DNA of 44,045 bases. Origin: a virus. The stretch lies in the IMG/VR virus record IMGVR_UViG_3300031669_000063, positions 1-44,045 of that record; one strand, written 5' to 3'. Shown here in pieces: positions 9,791 through 19,173 of the stretch. The translations under genes were made by a program, and so were the position numbers. Numbering within the stretch: the stretch's first letter is position 1; the number at the start of each line of letters is the position of its first letter. The notes under the pieces are model-generated. The model was not told where the DNA came from, did not search any database, and worked only from the letters and a program-made list of their open reading frames with translations.

Positions 9791-12700
9791 ATGGATAACC
9801 AGATTCAAATAGAAAAAACGATTTTTAATAACTATGATACGGTCATATTAGACCTTGACGGAGTAGTTTGGGACTGTTTCTCCCCCAGCGGTTCAGGCGT
9901 AGGGGCTTATGCTACCGACTCACCTTATACATTAGAAAATGACTTTTTTGTGAAAGACGTAAATGGATGCGTCATAAGACTTAGCCCCGGCGTTCGAGAA
10001 GTGATTCAGTTTTTAGCCGATAATGATAGAAATCTTGGTATTATGTCAGCTGGAGAGAAGGATGATACACCGTACGATGCTCAACCTTCAATTATGTTGC
10101 TTAAAAAGTTTGATTTACTTAAGTACTTTAATTACGACGTTATTATTAAGAGGCTAGATAATATTCCTGATAATAAAGGTTCCTACGTAAAGCCTTTAGG
10201 TAAAACACTTTTTATAGACGACCGTGCAGAAAATTTACAGGATGTTTCTGAAAAGAGTGATATTGATACCTTATCAAGAAAAGCTTTTCAAGCTTGGATA
10301 CAGTTATTGCAGCCGGTTAACACCGGGCTTAAATTAGGGTCTCAAAAACTTGCTGATTATTTTTTTGGCGATGACGATGATGACAGCGATGATGACGAGA
10401 ATAATATTTTTAAGTTTAATTTAGATGACGACTGGCGTGAGCGGCAGCGGAAGTTTATAGAAGAGATACGTAAGGAAAGAGAAGAGTATGAAAAGATTAG
10501 CAAAAGAAAAGAAACTTTATTACATAAAGAGCTTCCTGAGATATTAAAAGGCATTATGTATAGTGAATTACCGATACAGGTTCGGCAGTATGTTGAAACT
10601 CGTTTTGCAAGTGTTTTTACCGACCATCCTGAAGCAAAAGCTTTTCTTGAAAGTGTTACTATCGACATTTTACCGCGTAGGAGCGGGTATGGTAATATTG
10701 CAGAGTATTTTAAGGATACCAATCGAATTGAATTTTATTATTCCTGGCAGTATGATAATGTAATACATGACCTTGCTACCGGTAAAAAAGATTTATCCAA
10801 CGCAGCAGAATTGAGAGCATATTTTATAGATAAATATTTTAATCGTTATATAATTCATGAGTTGGTTCATTCAATTCAAAATTTTTTCACATCAAACAAT
10901 CTTACTCATTCCGATGTAGCAGCTTATCCCGACGAAGAGCATCCTGAATATTATAAGTTTGGAGATATATATCATAATGACCCTGGTGAAGTTCAAGCAA
11001 GAGAAGTTGCAGAGAAGTTTAAGTTTAATAAAGCAGAAGAAAAAGCTAGGAAGAATAAATACGGTCTTGGGTATTCTTACAGCAGTGAGTTAAAAAGACA
11101 AGCCTGGTTAATGCCTAAGAATCTTAAAGTTATTTCAGAGGAACTTTCTTTACCGGAAGGTTGGAGGTCAATGTATGCTAAAAACAAATTTTCTGAGAAG
11201 CTTATTATAGCCCCTGACGTGAGTAAAGACCCTTTCAAGTCTTTGTGGAACAGTGAAGAGTGCCCTGAAGACATGACTTTTGCAGATTATGAATTGAATT
11301 ATATAAAGCAGCATCAAGGTGGGGTAAAAGCTATTGCGTTAAATATTGCGAGTCAGTTACGAGATTTAGGAGTAAGTGGGTTTAGTGTTGAATTCAACCG
11401 AGCGGGGTCTGCAGCAAGTAATAGTATTGCGTTTAAGTGGGACGTGCAAAGAAGCATTATGAAAAGGCCACGTGAGGTAATTCGTGATTTGATTGATTGG
11501 GATATTAGAAGAGAGAATATTTATAATGTTAGGGGCTCTGCTGCATTTATTAAAATTTTCTTGAAATACCCTCCTCAGTCTCCAGCAGGTTTGCTAGTTG
11601 CTAAAAAGATAATTGACGCCGTTAAAGTAAATTATGGGCTAGATGCTTTTGTGTCGACTGATTCGAGGCAAGGTGCAGAAGTTCGGCATCATATTATGGT
11701 ACTGATTCCAAATAAGATTCAAGACTCAGCAGCTAAGTTTAGTTGGCAGCTAACAATGTTGAAAGCGGGAGATGGAGTTTGCGATGCTGAAACTGGAGAG
11801 AATTATCGGGTAGTAAAAGTCGGCAGTCGAGATGAATTGCTTGACTGGGTGCGACAAAATTTTCCAAGTTACGTTAAGAGTAGCGCTCTTTGGTTTACTA
11901 TAGAGACTGCTTCTGATGACGTAAAAGATTATTTAGTTATTGTGGCAGGTCTAGGTGACCAGTATTTATCGGCTAAATTGCCTGAAGAGGTTTTTACAAA
12001 TGAGGAACTCGATAGAATTAAAAACAGCAGTGATTATAAACACACTAGTTTGTATATTAAAAATAACTTAAGATTTGGAGTTAATAATGAGAACGCGAGT
12101 GAAGAAAATACGGAAAATAACAACCCCGAAGGTTCGGAAGACCATTCGCAAATCGCTGATGAGAACCCACCACAAAACAATGAAGAAGCTGAGCTAGCCG
12201 TTTACTACCCGGACGTCGATGACTTGATTGAAATGCACGATGAAATAATTGGCGATTACGGTGGTAGACTCGGAATCATAGAAGGCGGTCAAGCAAAGCT
12301 TGAAGCGGCAATCGGACGTATGCAGTCGGGGTTTAGCGAAGAAGAATTCTACCCGTCAATAATTGAAAAAGCAGCTGTACTAGTGCACTCGATCGTTACG
12401 TCACACCCTTTCGTAGATGGAAATAAACGAACAGGATTTATTGCTGCTTTAGAATTTTTGCATTTTAATGGGTTTGTGATGGGTGAGTCTGAGAGGTTTG
12501 CTGATATTATTATTCAAGTTGCTAATGATGAAGGCAAGTATGAACATTTATTAAAATGGCTGCAGGAAAATTCTCACTCTATCCAAGACAAGCATAAATT
12601 AACAATTCACAAATTAACGAGTTTGAAATTTTCCACTAAAAATCATGCTCGGAATTTACTTGCATTATACCAAAATGAATTAGCTTACAGTAAAGTAAAG

Positions 12701-13582
12701 TATAAGATGAAAGAGGGGCTGGACGTTGCAGATGAAGAAAATGTAGCTTATTTAATTGCTAAGACATCTTTACCTTCGCAGTTTGCTCAAGCAGTTTCTT
12801 TCCTTACTAAAACAGTACAGGAGTCGATTGATTGGGAAAAGATATACGGTGATGAAACTAGAACGGGCGAAAGTAGACCTGAGGAAGGGGCTCAGAGGAA
12901 CCTCATGCAGGACATGAATAAGTGCTTGGCTGGCTTGCAGAGTATCAATACTAATTTTACAGACGAAAATTCTTGGCCGGAGACGCTCATTGCAATAGAC
13001 AACGTAGTTAATCTCATGCATATTGATTTTCCGTATATAATGCATTTAATGTTTGCTGAGGCTGACGAAATTGATGAAGCAAAGCCTGAAGGTATAAGTG
13101 TGGCTGAAGATAGTGAGCTTGAAGATGACTGGGAAGAATTTCATGACTTTCTAAAGCAGCAAGGTAAAGACCCGTTAAATGCTTTACGTAATATTTCATC
13201 GCTGAGGTTTAGTTGGGATGAAGGCAGAGTAATTTGGTATGTGGTTGCAATAGTACAGAGTTCAAAGGATTATAAAAATCATCTACTTGCTATCACTTTT
13301 GTGAATCCAGCGTTTTCCGATTTGAATGAAGAAACTGATTTGTCAACCCGGCTCGAGGAGACTCAAAAACTGGTGCGAAAATATGCGCATTTGTACTTTG
13401 AAGGGCTATCAGGGTCGGTAGATGCAGATTCTTACGAAGATTGGCAAGCATCCTCCGTTCAAATTGCTGGAATGAAGCATGAAAAATTGCCTTGGTTATA
13501 TGAAAACTATTCAAAGGCTGAAATTGCAAAGCTGGAAACTAATAAGTATCTGGTGACAAAAGACGAAATTTTACATCGATAA
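9791..13582 (+). CDS. Giant polyvalent protein: HAD phosphatase, zincin protease, Fic/Doc domain
   Basis: 1263 aa from ATG 9791 (an in-frame TTG lies two codons upstream). Order of domains: HAD-type phosphatase (residues ~15-165; VILDLDGVVW with Asp21/Asp23, later LFIDDRAENL); acidic spacer; zincin metallopeptidase with H356-E-L-V-H360; an unrecognised module ending near 640; then a Fic/Doc domain with the complete motif HPFVDGNKRTG (His872-Arg880), implying AMP-, UMP- or phospho-transfer to a target; then two alpha-helical modules. Modules are separated by linker peptides GLKLGS (10327), LKRQAW (11089), AAKFSW (11729), SLKFST (12624) and SLRFSW (13199). All key catalytic residues are intact. 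Such fusions fit the published concept of polyvalent proteins delivered with phage DNA; delivery here is inference. Confidence 0.8.
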   Translation: MDNQIQIEKTIFNNYDTVILDLDGVVWDCFSPSGSGVGAYATDSPYTLENDFFVKDVNGCVIRLSPGVREVIQFLADNDRNLGIMSAGEKDDTPYDAQPSIMLLKKFDLLKYFNYDVIIKRLDNIPDNKGSYVKPLGKTLFIDDRAENLQDVSEKSDIDTLSRKAFQAWIQLLQPVNTGLKLGSQKLADYFFGDDDDDSDDDENNIFKFNLDDDWRERQRKFIEEIRKEREEYEKISKRKETLLHKELPEILKGIMYSELPIQVRQYVETRFASVFTDHPEAKAFLESVTIDILPRRSGYGNIAEYFKDTNRIEFYYSWQYDNVIHDLATGKKDLSNAAELRAYFIDKYFNRYIIHELVHSIQNFFTSNNLTHSDVAAYPDEEHPEYYKFGDIYHNDPGEVQAREVAEKFKFNKAEEKARKNKYGLGYSYSSELKRQAWLMPKNLKVISEELSLPEGWRSMYAKNKFSEKLIIAPDVSKDPFKSLWNSEECPEDMTFADYELNYIKQHQGGVKAIALNIASQLRDLGVSGFSVEFNRAGSAASNSIAFKWDVQRSIMKRPREVIRDLIDWDIRRENIYNVRGSAAFIKIFLKYPPQSPAGLLVAKKIIDAVKVNYGLDAFVSTDSRQGAEVRHHIMVLIPNKIQDSAAKFSWQLTMLKAGDGVCDAETGENYRVVKVGSRDELLDWVRQNFPSYVKSSALWFTIETASDDVKDYLVIVAGLGDQYLSAKLPEEVFTNEELDRIKNSSDYKHTSLYIKNNLRFGVNNENASEENTENNNPEGSEDHSQIADENPPQNNEEAELAVYYPDVDDLIEMHDEIIGDYGGRLGIIEGGQAKLEAAIGRMQSGFSEEEFYPSIIEKAAVLVHSIVTSHPFVDGNKRTGFIAALEFLHFNGFVMGESERFADIIIQVANDEGKYEHLLKWLQENSHSIQDKHKLTIHKLTSLKFSTKNHARNLLALYQNELAYSKVKYKMKEGLDVADEENVAYLIAKTSLPSQFAQAVSFLTKTVQESIDWEKIYGDETRTGESRPEEGAQRNLMQDMNKCLAGLQSINTNFTDENSWPETLIAIDNVVNLMHIDFPYIMHLMFAEADEIDEAKPEGISVAEDSELEDDWEEFHDFLKQQGKDPLNALRNISSLRFSWDEGRVIWYVVAIVQSSKDYKNHLLAITFVNPAFSDLNEETDLSTRLEETQKLVRKYAHLYFEGLSGSVDADSYEDWQASSVQIAGMKHEKLPWLYENYSKAEIAKLETNKYLVTKDEILHR

Positions 13583-13585
13583 GGT

Positions 13586-13591
13586 TATACT
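13586..13591 (+). promoter_or_regulatory. Possible -10 element
   Basis: TATACT in the context ATAAGGTTATACTTT, matching the -10 context upstream of the portal gene (ATAAGGTTATAATTT). No clear -35 is visible 17 bp upstream, so this may be an extended -10 promoter. Confidence 0.3.
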
Positions 13592-13620
13592 TTCATAAAC
13601 AAATTATTGAAAAGGCTAAA

Positions 13621-16600
13621 ATGAGACCCTGGAGACAAATTTTTGCTGTAGCTGCTACGGAGAATTTTAAACCTTACAAAGCAGAGACCGGGCAGACTAT
13701 CCCAAACCATGCAAAGTTTACCGGTGATGAGATTCCAAAAACTGGCGACCCTGCAAAAATTGAACTAAACGCCTGGCGCAGCGGTGACTCGAAGTTTAGA
13801 AGCTACAAGGATAGCGAAGATAAGGACCAATATACCTCGCTAGTTGTGAATGACCATGGGCGAGCAGAGTCAGCAACCGGTATTGGAAATTTGTACCCTA
13901 TTAACAAGCAAGCCAGAAGTTCATATGCTTGGCAATTGGCAAGTAGTAAACTAGAAGACTTCAAACGATATTGTATTGAAGCAATTGACGAAATTGAACC
14001 AGAGCATGCTGTTGAAATAACTACTGACCAGGCTCAGCTAAATCTTAATAAGATTAAAGAAAAGATTCAAAATGCTGAAGGTGTCGATGCTATTGAATCG
14101 GCGATTGTTCCAGAGTTTGATCTTTATTACTTCACAATGCTTTTAAAAGGATTTGTCGAGACAAAGGAATCAAGCCTTAAAAGACAAAGTTGGCGAAATT
14201 TTCGGCAAGTAGATTATAATTCTGATATTGAGCGAGGGTGGGGTTGGGAAAATAGTAACAAGATACGGAAAGAAAACGTTGTGAAAGTTAAAGACCTGTA
14301 TTACTATTTTGTAAAGCCTATCAGAGTTTCACAGATGGTTGCTGGTCAGATTTACGGTGACTCGTACAAAAAATTTAATTCTGGTTACGATGTAATTATT
14401 TTTAATGGGTTCACCGACATGGATGATAAATACGGGAACTCAAATATTGTCAAATTTAAATCAGCAAAAGAGCTTCTCACAGCCTACGGAGTGCGCTCAT
14501 GGAAAGCTCTTGAAGCAAAACAGAAAGAATTAGCCAAAGAGAGATACGCAGCTGACGACTACGGCCATGAGTCTTATATGTCAGCCACGGACTTGGAAAC
14601 AAAAGATTCAGGTGCATGGTATTACTTATTCGAAGGAAGATGGGTGCGCGGGTCAGGTGCTGAACCATTAACGTTTTGGGAGGTGGAAGAGGTAAGTGCA
14701 AGTAATGTTGAAGCAGGTCTAAAAACGAAGAGCTGGAAAGTAATACCTGATATTACTCCAACTCAAAGGCGAGCTATTTTAATGACAGGTAGAATTGACC
14801 ATAAAATTCTTGATAATTACTATAACATGGACCTTTCCAATTGGGTTGAATTTAACATGCCTGGGCTAGGAAGAGTATTGATTGCTGCAGACGTGTTTAG
14901 ATACATAATCGCAGTACAGGAAGGTGACGACGTCAACCAATATGAAGTTAGCTATGAAGATTTGGCTAGTGAGGGTGTTAATCCATATGATTTTCAGGCT
15001 GTTGTGGAGCACAGAGTTATTAACGATGGAAGTATTGACTATTCCAATGAAGGTACAACCTTGGATGAGCTTATTGAGGACGGGGGAGAATCTGTCGTAA
15101 AGATATCAAAACAGTTGGATAGTATTAAGAAAAAAAGTTGGCAGGAATTAGAATCAGCAGAGACAATTGCTCAAGACACAATGAATGCTTTCGCTTATGA
15201 CTCTTACGGGTGGAAATATTGGTTAAAATTAACTCAATTTTTTCTTGATTGGGGGTTGACTGGCGTGGAAGTTGAATGGATTTTAAGGTCCAAATGGGTT
15301 AGGTGGTTGCGTGACAGAGCTGAGTTTGACGTGCGTGATGTTGGTTTTGCACGTAATTTTAGAGAGGTTTTAACCGAAGCAGAGTCCGATAAGGACAATA
15401 TACTGAGAGATGCAACAAAATCTGTGAAAGAGAGTAGTTTAAAAAATACGAGGTCGCAAATGAGCAAGTGCAGAGACTGGAGAGGTTTACTTAAAAAAGC
15501 TGAAGTGTCATTTAACCAAAAGCCTGACGGAACTGTTTCAATTGATGTCACAACACCGCAGGAACCTTTACCTAAGGCCGACGAAGAAGTTGCTGAAATG
15601 AAAGCAGATGAGGAACAGCCTGTACAGCCGGCAAAGAGTACAAAAGATGCTCAGTTAAAGTCAAAAGTATCTTGGGCGGATATTGGCAACGATCAAGGAG
15701 ATACGTTACGGGTTAAAAAACGAGTAAGAACTGTAAAAGACTTTGAAGGTGAAGAGTTGCAAGACTTGTCTGAAAAAGACTTACATATTCTTGCTCAAGC
15801 TATTATGGCAAAACATTCTCCAGAAGAAGTAGTGCCGGAAGACGTTGTAGATTTTTTAGCGGACCATAACATTAAGTGGCATTCGGATATACCAGATATT
15901 TATGGTGCGGATGATTTTTGGAATGACTTTTTTTTAATGCAATTTAGTGCGCTGTCACCGAATAAGAAAGTTTTTAGCTGGAGAAAAATGTTTAAGAAAG
16001 CAGAAGTGTCGTTTAATCAAAAACCTGATGGAACGGTTACTATTGATGTAACAAATCCACCTATACCGCAACCGCATCAAACTCCTGTTCAGACAGAACC
16101 GCAAGCTACTTCTGTTCCAGAGACTAATGAGAAACAGCAGAAAACAGAGAAGCCAGTAAAAGAGTCATTGTTATCGAGAACTATTGGGAGAATTAAAGGG
16201 ATTACAGGGAAACATGCGGCAAATAAGGTAGCATGGCAAGATTTTCGACTATCTCTTGACGATATTGCTGTTGGAGACAAAGTTCGTGTTGACCCTCAAG
16301 AACTCGATGAAGTAATGAACTATTACGACACAACTAATGCTGGTAGTACATTTAACTTAAATGATTATTATGAACATACCCCAAACAAAGCTGCTGAGGT
16401 TCGAAAACTGTTTGAGACTGTAATTTCAAATGAGTTTGGATACGTTATGAAGAAACTTTTCACCGAGAATAGTGTCTTAGTTAATTTTACAGGCAACTAT
16501 GGGGATATTTTAATTCCGATGCCTGTGACTGCATTAAAGAAAGTTTCTGAGAAAGCGAAGAACCCTCCCGTTGATTTACCTAACGTGGATAACCCAGAGA

Positions 16601-16890
16601 ATTTAATTAACCCTGAATTAGGTCCAGCACAAGCTTCTGTAAAGCAATGGATTATAAAAAAAGCAAACGGGTTTGCTTTGGTAGGGAGAGAATGTGACGA
16701 AAGGTGTGGAATTTTTATTGTAAAATATCCGGAACATGGGACGTTGATTAAATCGGCGTCGTTGCAAGATGTACCAGAAAAGGCTATTCAAAAAGAAATT
16801 CAAAGTAAGAACGGACACACTTTTGATGAGCTAATTAGCCGGGGAGTTTGGGAAACAAAATTTGATAATTACGTGAAATTGCAGGAGTAA
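13621..16890 (+). CDS. Modular structural or polyvalent protein sharing a domain with the scaffold
   Basis: 1089 aa, SD AAAAGG. It begins with the W-R tag (MRPWRQIFAVA). Residues ~20-70 contain KFTGDEIPKTGDPAKIELNA then W-x2-G-x3-F-x5-ED, closely matched in the scaffold-like protein at 33144. Linker variants recur: SSYAW (13919), SLKRQSW (14173), GLKTKSW (14719), KKKSW (15129), SLKNTRS (15436), LKSKVSW (15655), VFSWRKMF (15964) and NKVAW (16224). A short block EVSFNQKPDGTVSIDVT occurs twice (about 15507 and 16005), each followed by a Pro/Gln/Glu-rich stretch. No catalytic motif is recognised. It closes the polyvalent block. Confidence 0.65.
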   Translation: MRPWRQIFAVAATENFKPYKAETGQTIPNHAKFTGDEIPKTGDPAKIELNAWRSGDSKFRSYKDSEDKDQYTSLVVNDHGRAESATGIGNLYPINKQARSSYAWQLASSKLEDFKRYCIEAIDEIEPEHAVEITTDQAQLNLNKIKEKIQNAEGVDAIESAIVPEFDLYYFTMLLKGFVETKESSLKRQSWRNFRQVDYNSDIERGWGWENSNKIRKENVVKVKDLYYYFVKPIRVSQMVAGQIYGDSYKKFNSGYDVIIFNGFTDMDDKYGNSNIVKFKSAKELLTAYGVRSWKALEAKQKELAKERYAADDYGHESYMSATDLETKDSGAWYYLFEGRWVRGSGAEPLTFWEVEEVSASNVEAGLKTKSWKVIPDITPTQRRAILMTGRIDHKILDNYYNMDLSNWVEFNMPGLGRVLIAADVFRYIIAVQEGDDVNQYEVSYEDLASEGVNPYDFQAVVEHRVINDGSIDYSNEGTTLDELIEDGGESVVKISKQLDSIKKKSWQELESAETIAQDTMNAFAYDSYGWKYWLKLTQFFLDWGLTGVEVEWILRSKWVRWLRDRAEFDVRDVGFARNFREVLTEAESDKDNILRDATKSVKESSLKNTRSQMSKCRDWRGLLKKAEVSFNQKPDGTVSIDVTTPQEPLPKADEEVAEMKADEEQPVQPAKSTKDAQLKSKVSWADIGNDQGDTLRVKKRVRTVKDFEGEELQDLSEKDLHILAQAIMAKHSPEEVVPEDVVDFLADHNIKWHSDIPDIYGADDFWNDFFLMQFSALSPNKKVFSWRKMFKKAEVSFNQKPDGTVTIDVTNPPIPQPHQTPVQTEPQATSVPETNEKQQKTEKPVKESLLSRTIGRIKGITGKHAANKVAWQDFRLSLDDIAVGDKVRVDPQELDEVMNYYDTTNAGSTFNLNDYYEHTPNKAAEVRKLFETVISNEFGYVMKKLFTENSVLVNFTGNYGDILIPMPVTALKKVSEKAKNPPVDLPNVDNPENLINPELGPAQASVKQWIIKKANGFALVGRECDERCGIFIVKYPEHGTLIKSASLQDVPEKAIQKEIQSKNGHTFDELISRGVWETKFDNYVKLQE

Positions 16891-16907
16891 AAGTATTTTA
16901 CTGTTGT

Positions 16908-16937
16908 TTGACTTCCTTGTATTATAACAAATATAAG
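16908..16937 (+). promoter_or_regulatory. Putative promoter upstream of transglycosylase
   Basis: TTGACT (16908-16913) and TATAAG (16932-16937) are 18 bp apart. Inside the spacer is TTGTATTATAAC; the combination TGAC-N3-5-TTGTAT also occurs at 24216 and 33064, suggesting a phage-specific promoter class. Confidence 0.45.
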
Positions 16938-16964
16938 TTTTATACACAATAGGAAGGAAGTAAG

Positions 16965-17681
16965 ATGACAGAAAAAGAAAGAAAACCAGCTGTTGTTATA
17001 CTAATAATTGTTATTTGCAGTCTTGCGCTCTTCATCGGTATATTAGGTGCGGTATTTGGTAATCCTGCAACCTGGCCTTTCGTTAAAAAATCTCCTGTTA
17101 CGTTCGAAATTACGCCAGCAGATAATAAATCTTTTGAGTTAGACTTAGTTCGAGAAGACTTACAAACCTACGGAACAATTTCAGCCAGAGTGCAAAATAT
17201 TATTTTAACTGAAATTGACTCCTGCTCTATGGAGTATAAAATTCCAATTGGGTTGCTGCATTCTATTTTCAGAGTAGAGTCAGAGTACAAATTTAATATT
17301 GATCACCCTACTGTTACAATAAAATTACACGGGCAGATTATTAAGACGCATGCGACGGGTCTTGGGGGCGTAATGTGGGCGATTTGGCAAGATTCGTTAA
17401 AGGCTCATAATATTGCACAGGCAGAAACAGACCTTTACCTACCGGATATCAATATTCATGCTAGTAGCTATATATTATCTTTAGCTATAAAAGATGCTCT
17501 TAAGAATCGTCAGACCGGGAAAGGACTACTTGACAAAATAATTAGAAATTATTACGGTGCGTACAGTGATATGTATATGTCAAAAATGGAAAGAGTTACT
17601 TCTGATCTTTGGATGAAAAGGATTACGAAAACAATTTTGAAAGATTTTGTTAAGCCTAGCAGTATAATTACACACAACTAA
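16965..17681 (+). CDS. Membrane-anchored lytic transglycosylase-like protein
   Basis: 238 aa, SD AGGAAGGAAG. One N-terminal membrane segment (about residues 9-31) precedes a periplasmic domain. The domain resembles SLT-type lytic transglycosylases: PIGLLHSIFRVESEYKF with a catalytic-candidate Glu105, then THATGLGGVMWAIW in place of the usual GLMQ block, the helix LYLPDINIHASSYILSLA, and NYYGAYSDMY near the end. These enzymes cleave peptidoglycan between MurNAc and GlcNAc. It could act in DNA entry (virion) or lysis; the membrane anchor and promoter just upstream favour lysis. No adjacent classical holin is certain. Confidence 0.65.
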   Translation: MTEKERKPAVVILIIVICSLALFIGILGAVFGNPATWPFVKKSPVTFEITPADNKSFELDLVREDLQTYGTISARVQNIILTEIDSCSMEYKIPIGLLHSIFRVESEYKFNIDHPTVTIKLHGQIIKTHATGLGGVMWAIWQDSLKAHNIAQAETDLYLPDINIHASSYILSLAIKDALKNRQTGKGLLDKIIRNYYGAYSDMYMSKMERVTSDLWMKRITKTILKDFVKPSSIITHN

Positions 17682-17699
17682 AAATTACAGGTACAGTCA

Positions 17700-18446
17700 A
17701 TGGATGATGCTAAAAACCCGTCAGAGCCATTTCTTCAGAAATTTATTGGGAAAACATATAACTATTTAACGGTCTTAAGTTATGTTGAGACGAAGGTGTA
17801 TGGGAAGACTAAAGTAAAGATACATAAAGTGCATTGCAGATGTAAATGCGGGACTGAAAAAGATATTTGGTTAAATAATTTATTATCCGGAATGACTAAA
17901 AGTTGTGGGTGCAGACCATACGAGACGAAGTTGGGAAGAGTATCTGTGCGGAAGGAAACAAAATATCATTATCGACTGTACAAGAATATGATAAAAGCTT
18001 GTTATCATAAATCTTTTTACAGGTATTCCGTTACTGGCGGGCGAGGCATTAAAGTTTGCAGTAGGTGGTTAGCTTCATTTCCTAATTTTATGCAAGACGT
18101 AGGAACTCGGCCTGGCATAGAGTACGTCTTTACTAGGAAAGACCGGACTAAAGATTTCACTAAAGAAAATTGTACGTGGGAGTTAATTCAGGAAAATTAC
18201 AAAAGAAGACATAGTAGCCGTTCGTTAACTGTCGCAAACCTGGCCAGAAAAACAGGGTATTCACGTGAACGAATAAGACAGCTTAGTGGGATTAGTAAAC
18301 AGAGAACTGGATGTGTTATTTTAACCCCTTATATTGAAAGCCGTCGACAAAGAAAGAATGGAGTTGTTCTAACTTTTAATAGTAAAGCAATCCAATTTTT
18401 AATCAATAGAAAAAATCAATTTAGTAAAGAGAGTAAACTTGAGTAA
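17700..18446 (+). CDS. HNH/AP2-type phage endonuclease-like protein
   Basis: 248 aa. The N-terminal part has the zinc-binding pattern common in phage homing-type nucleases: CRCKCGTEKDIW followed by MTKSCGC. The middle reads TGGRGIKVCSRWLASFPNF then DRTKDFTKENCTWELIQENY, the conserved core of these HNH/AP2-associated proteins. The C-terminus includes a helix-turn-helix-like stretch (LARKTGYSRERIRQLSG). Likely a DNA-binding, possibly free-standing homing endonuclease; a regulatory role is an alternative. The stop overlaps the next start. Confidence 0.6.
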   Translation: MDDAKNPSEPFLQKFIGKTYNYLTVLSYVETKVYGKTKVKIHKVHCRCKCGTEKDIWLNNLLSGMTKSCGCRPYETKLGRVSVRKETKYHYRLYKNMIKACYHKSFYRYSVTGGRGIKVCSRWLASFPNFMQDVGTRPGIEYVFTRKDRTKDFTKENCTWELIQENYKRRHSSRSLTVANLARKTGYSRERIRQLSGISKQRTGCVILTPYIESRRQRKNGVVLTFNSKAIQFLINRKNQFSKESKLE

Positions 18447-18654
18447 ATTACATATTGAAAAAGGTTTGCGAGCATGGTCGTCCAGGGTATTTTGTGGTCG
18501 GAGTATACCGTTTGAAAATCGCGTTATAAAATCTGAAGTGAGCGGGTTACTTAGTTTTCATAGAACTTCAAAACATTTTTGCAAACAATGTTTATCTCTG
18601 TATAGAGTTCAGTTAAAAAAGGCTCGTGCTAAGAATAAGCAGATGAGTAAATGA
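18439..18654 (+). CDS. Small Cys/His protein
   Basis: 71 aa from TTG 18439, overlapping the previous gene by 8 bp. FCGRSIPF ... SFHRTSKHFCKQCL supplies Cys/His ligands that could bind zinc (one Cys, then H-x5-C-x2-C). The C-terminus is basic. This looks like a small phage zinc-finger protein of unknown role. Confidence 0.5.
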   Translation: MSKLHIEKGLRAWSSRVFCGRSIPFENRVIKSEVSGLLSFHRTSKHFCKQCLSLYRVQLKKARAKNKQMSK

Positions 18655-18674
18655 AATAAAAGAAGGAAAGTAAA

Positions 18675-18920
18675 ATGACGTCAAAAGCAGAAATTGCCAG
18701 TTGGCTGAAACGGGGAGTAGACCAAAATGCTACACATTGTATCATAGTATGTGATACGTTTGACTATACTGATTATCCGGTGTACGTCAAAGAGGGAGAA
18801 AATGTGAAAGAGATAGAAGCTACGTATAACAAAAAAAGCATGCAGAGAGTTATGGAAGTTTATAACTTAAAAGAGGATTTAACCGCTCAACTGGCTTTGG
18901 AAAGAGTGTCTAACTATTAG
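18675..18920 (+). CDS. Conserved small phage protein
   Basis: 81 aa, SD AAGGAAAG. The central block THCIIVCDTFDYTDYPVYVK and the later MQRVMEVYNLKED resemble a small uncharacterised protein that recurs widely in tailed phages. Function unknown; probably soluble and expressed with the neighbouring early/middle genes. Confidence 0.6.
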   Translation: MTSKAEIASWLKRGVDQNATHCIIVCDTFDYTDYPVYVKEGENVKEIEATYNKKSMQRVMEVYNLKEDLTAQLALERVSNY

Positions 18921-18929
18921 AGGTGAGAA

Positions 18930-19157
18930 ATGCATCTAACAGAGTTAAGTTTACCAATTTTTGAGTTTTTGAAACAGAACATAATCGGTATTGACATAGG
19001 CGCACTCATTTTAATTTGTATTTTAGTAAAAATCGTATCAGTGCTTGACAGTCGCAGTATAAAATTTTATTTACTAAACTTCATACTAGTATGCGGTAGC
19101 GTGGCGTTGTTTCTTATTCTACTTTTTGTGACTGTGATATGTAAATTTGTTATTTAA
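18930..19157 (+). CDS. Small two-helix membrane protein
   Basis: 75 aa, SD AGAGGTGAG. Two hydrophobic segments: residues ~24-42 (GALILICILVKIVSVL region) and ~48-72 (FYLLNFILVCGSVALFLILL). Size and topology would suit a holin or antiholin, and a transglycosylase lies 1.2 kb upstream, but no family is recognised. Confidence 0.5.
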   Translation: MHLTELSLPIFEFLKQNIIGIDIGALILICILVKIVSVLDSRSIKFYLLNFILVCGSVALFLILLFVTVICKFVI

Positions 19158-19173
19158 AAAGGAGTACTAGCGT

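Noticed and set aside
10357-10722. Minus-strand ORF of 121 codons, and other minus-strand ORFs
   Set aside because: They lie opposite long, domain-bearing + strand genes, lack SD sequences and read low-complexity antisense; considered shadows.
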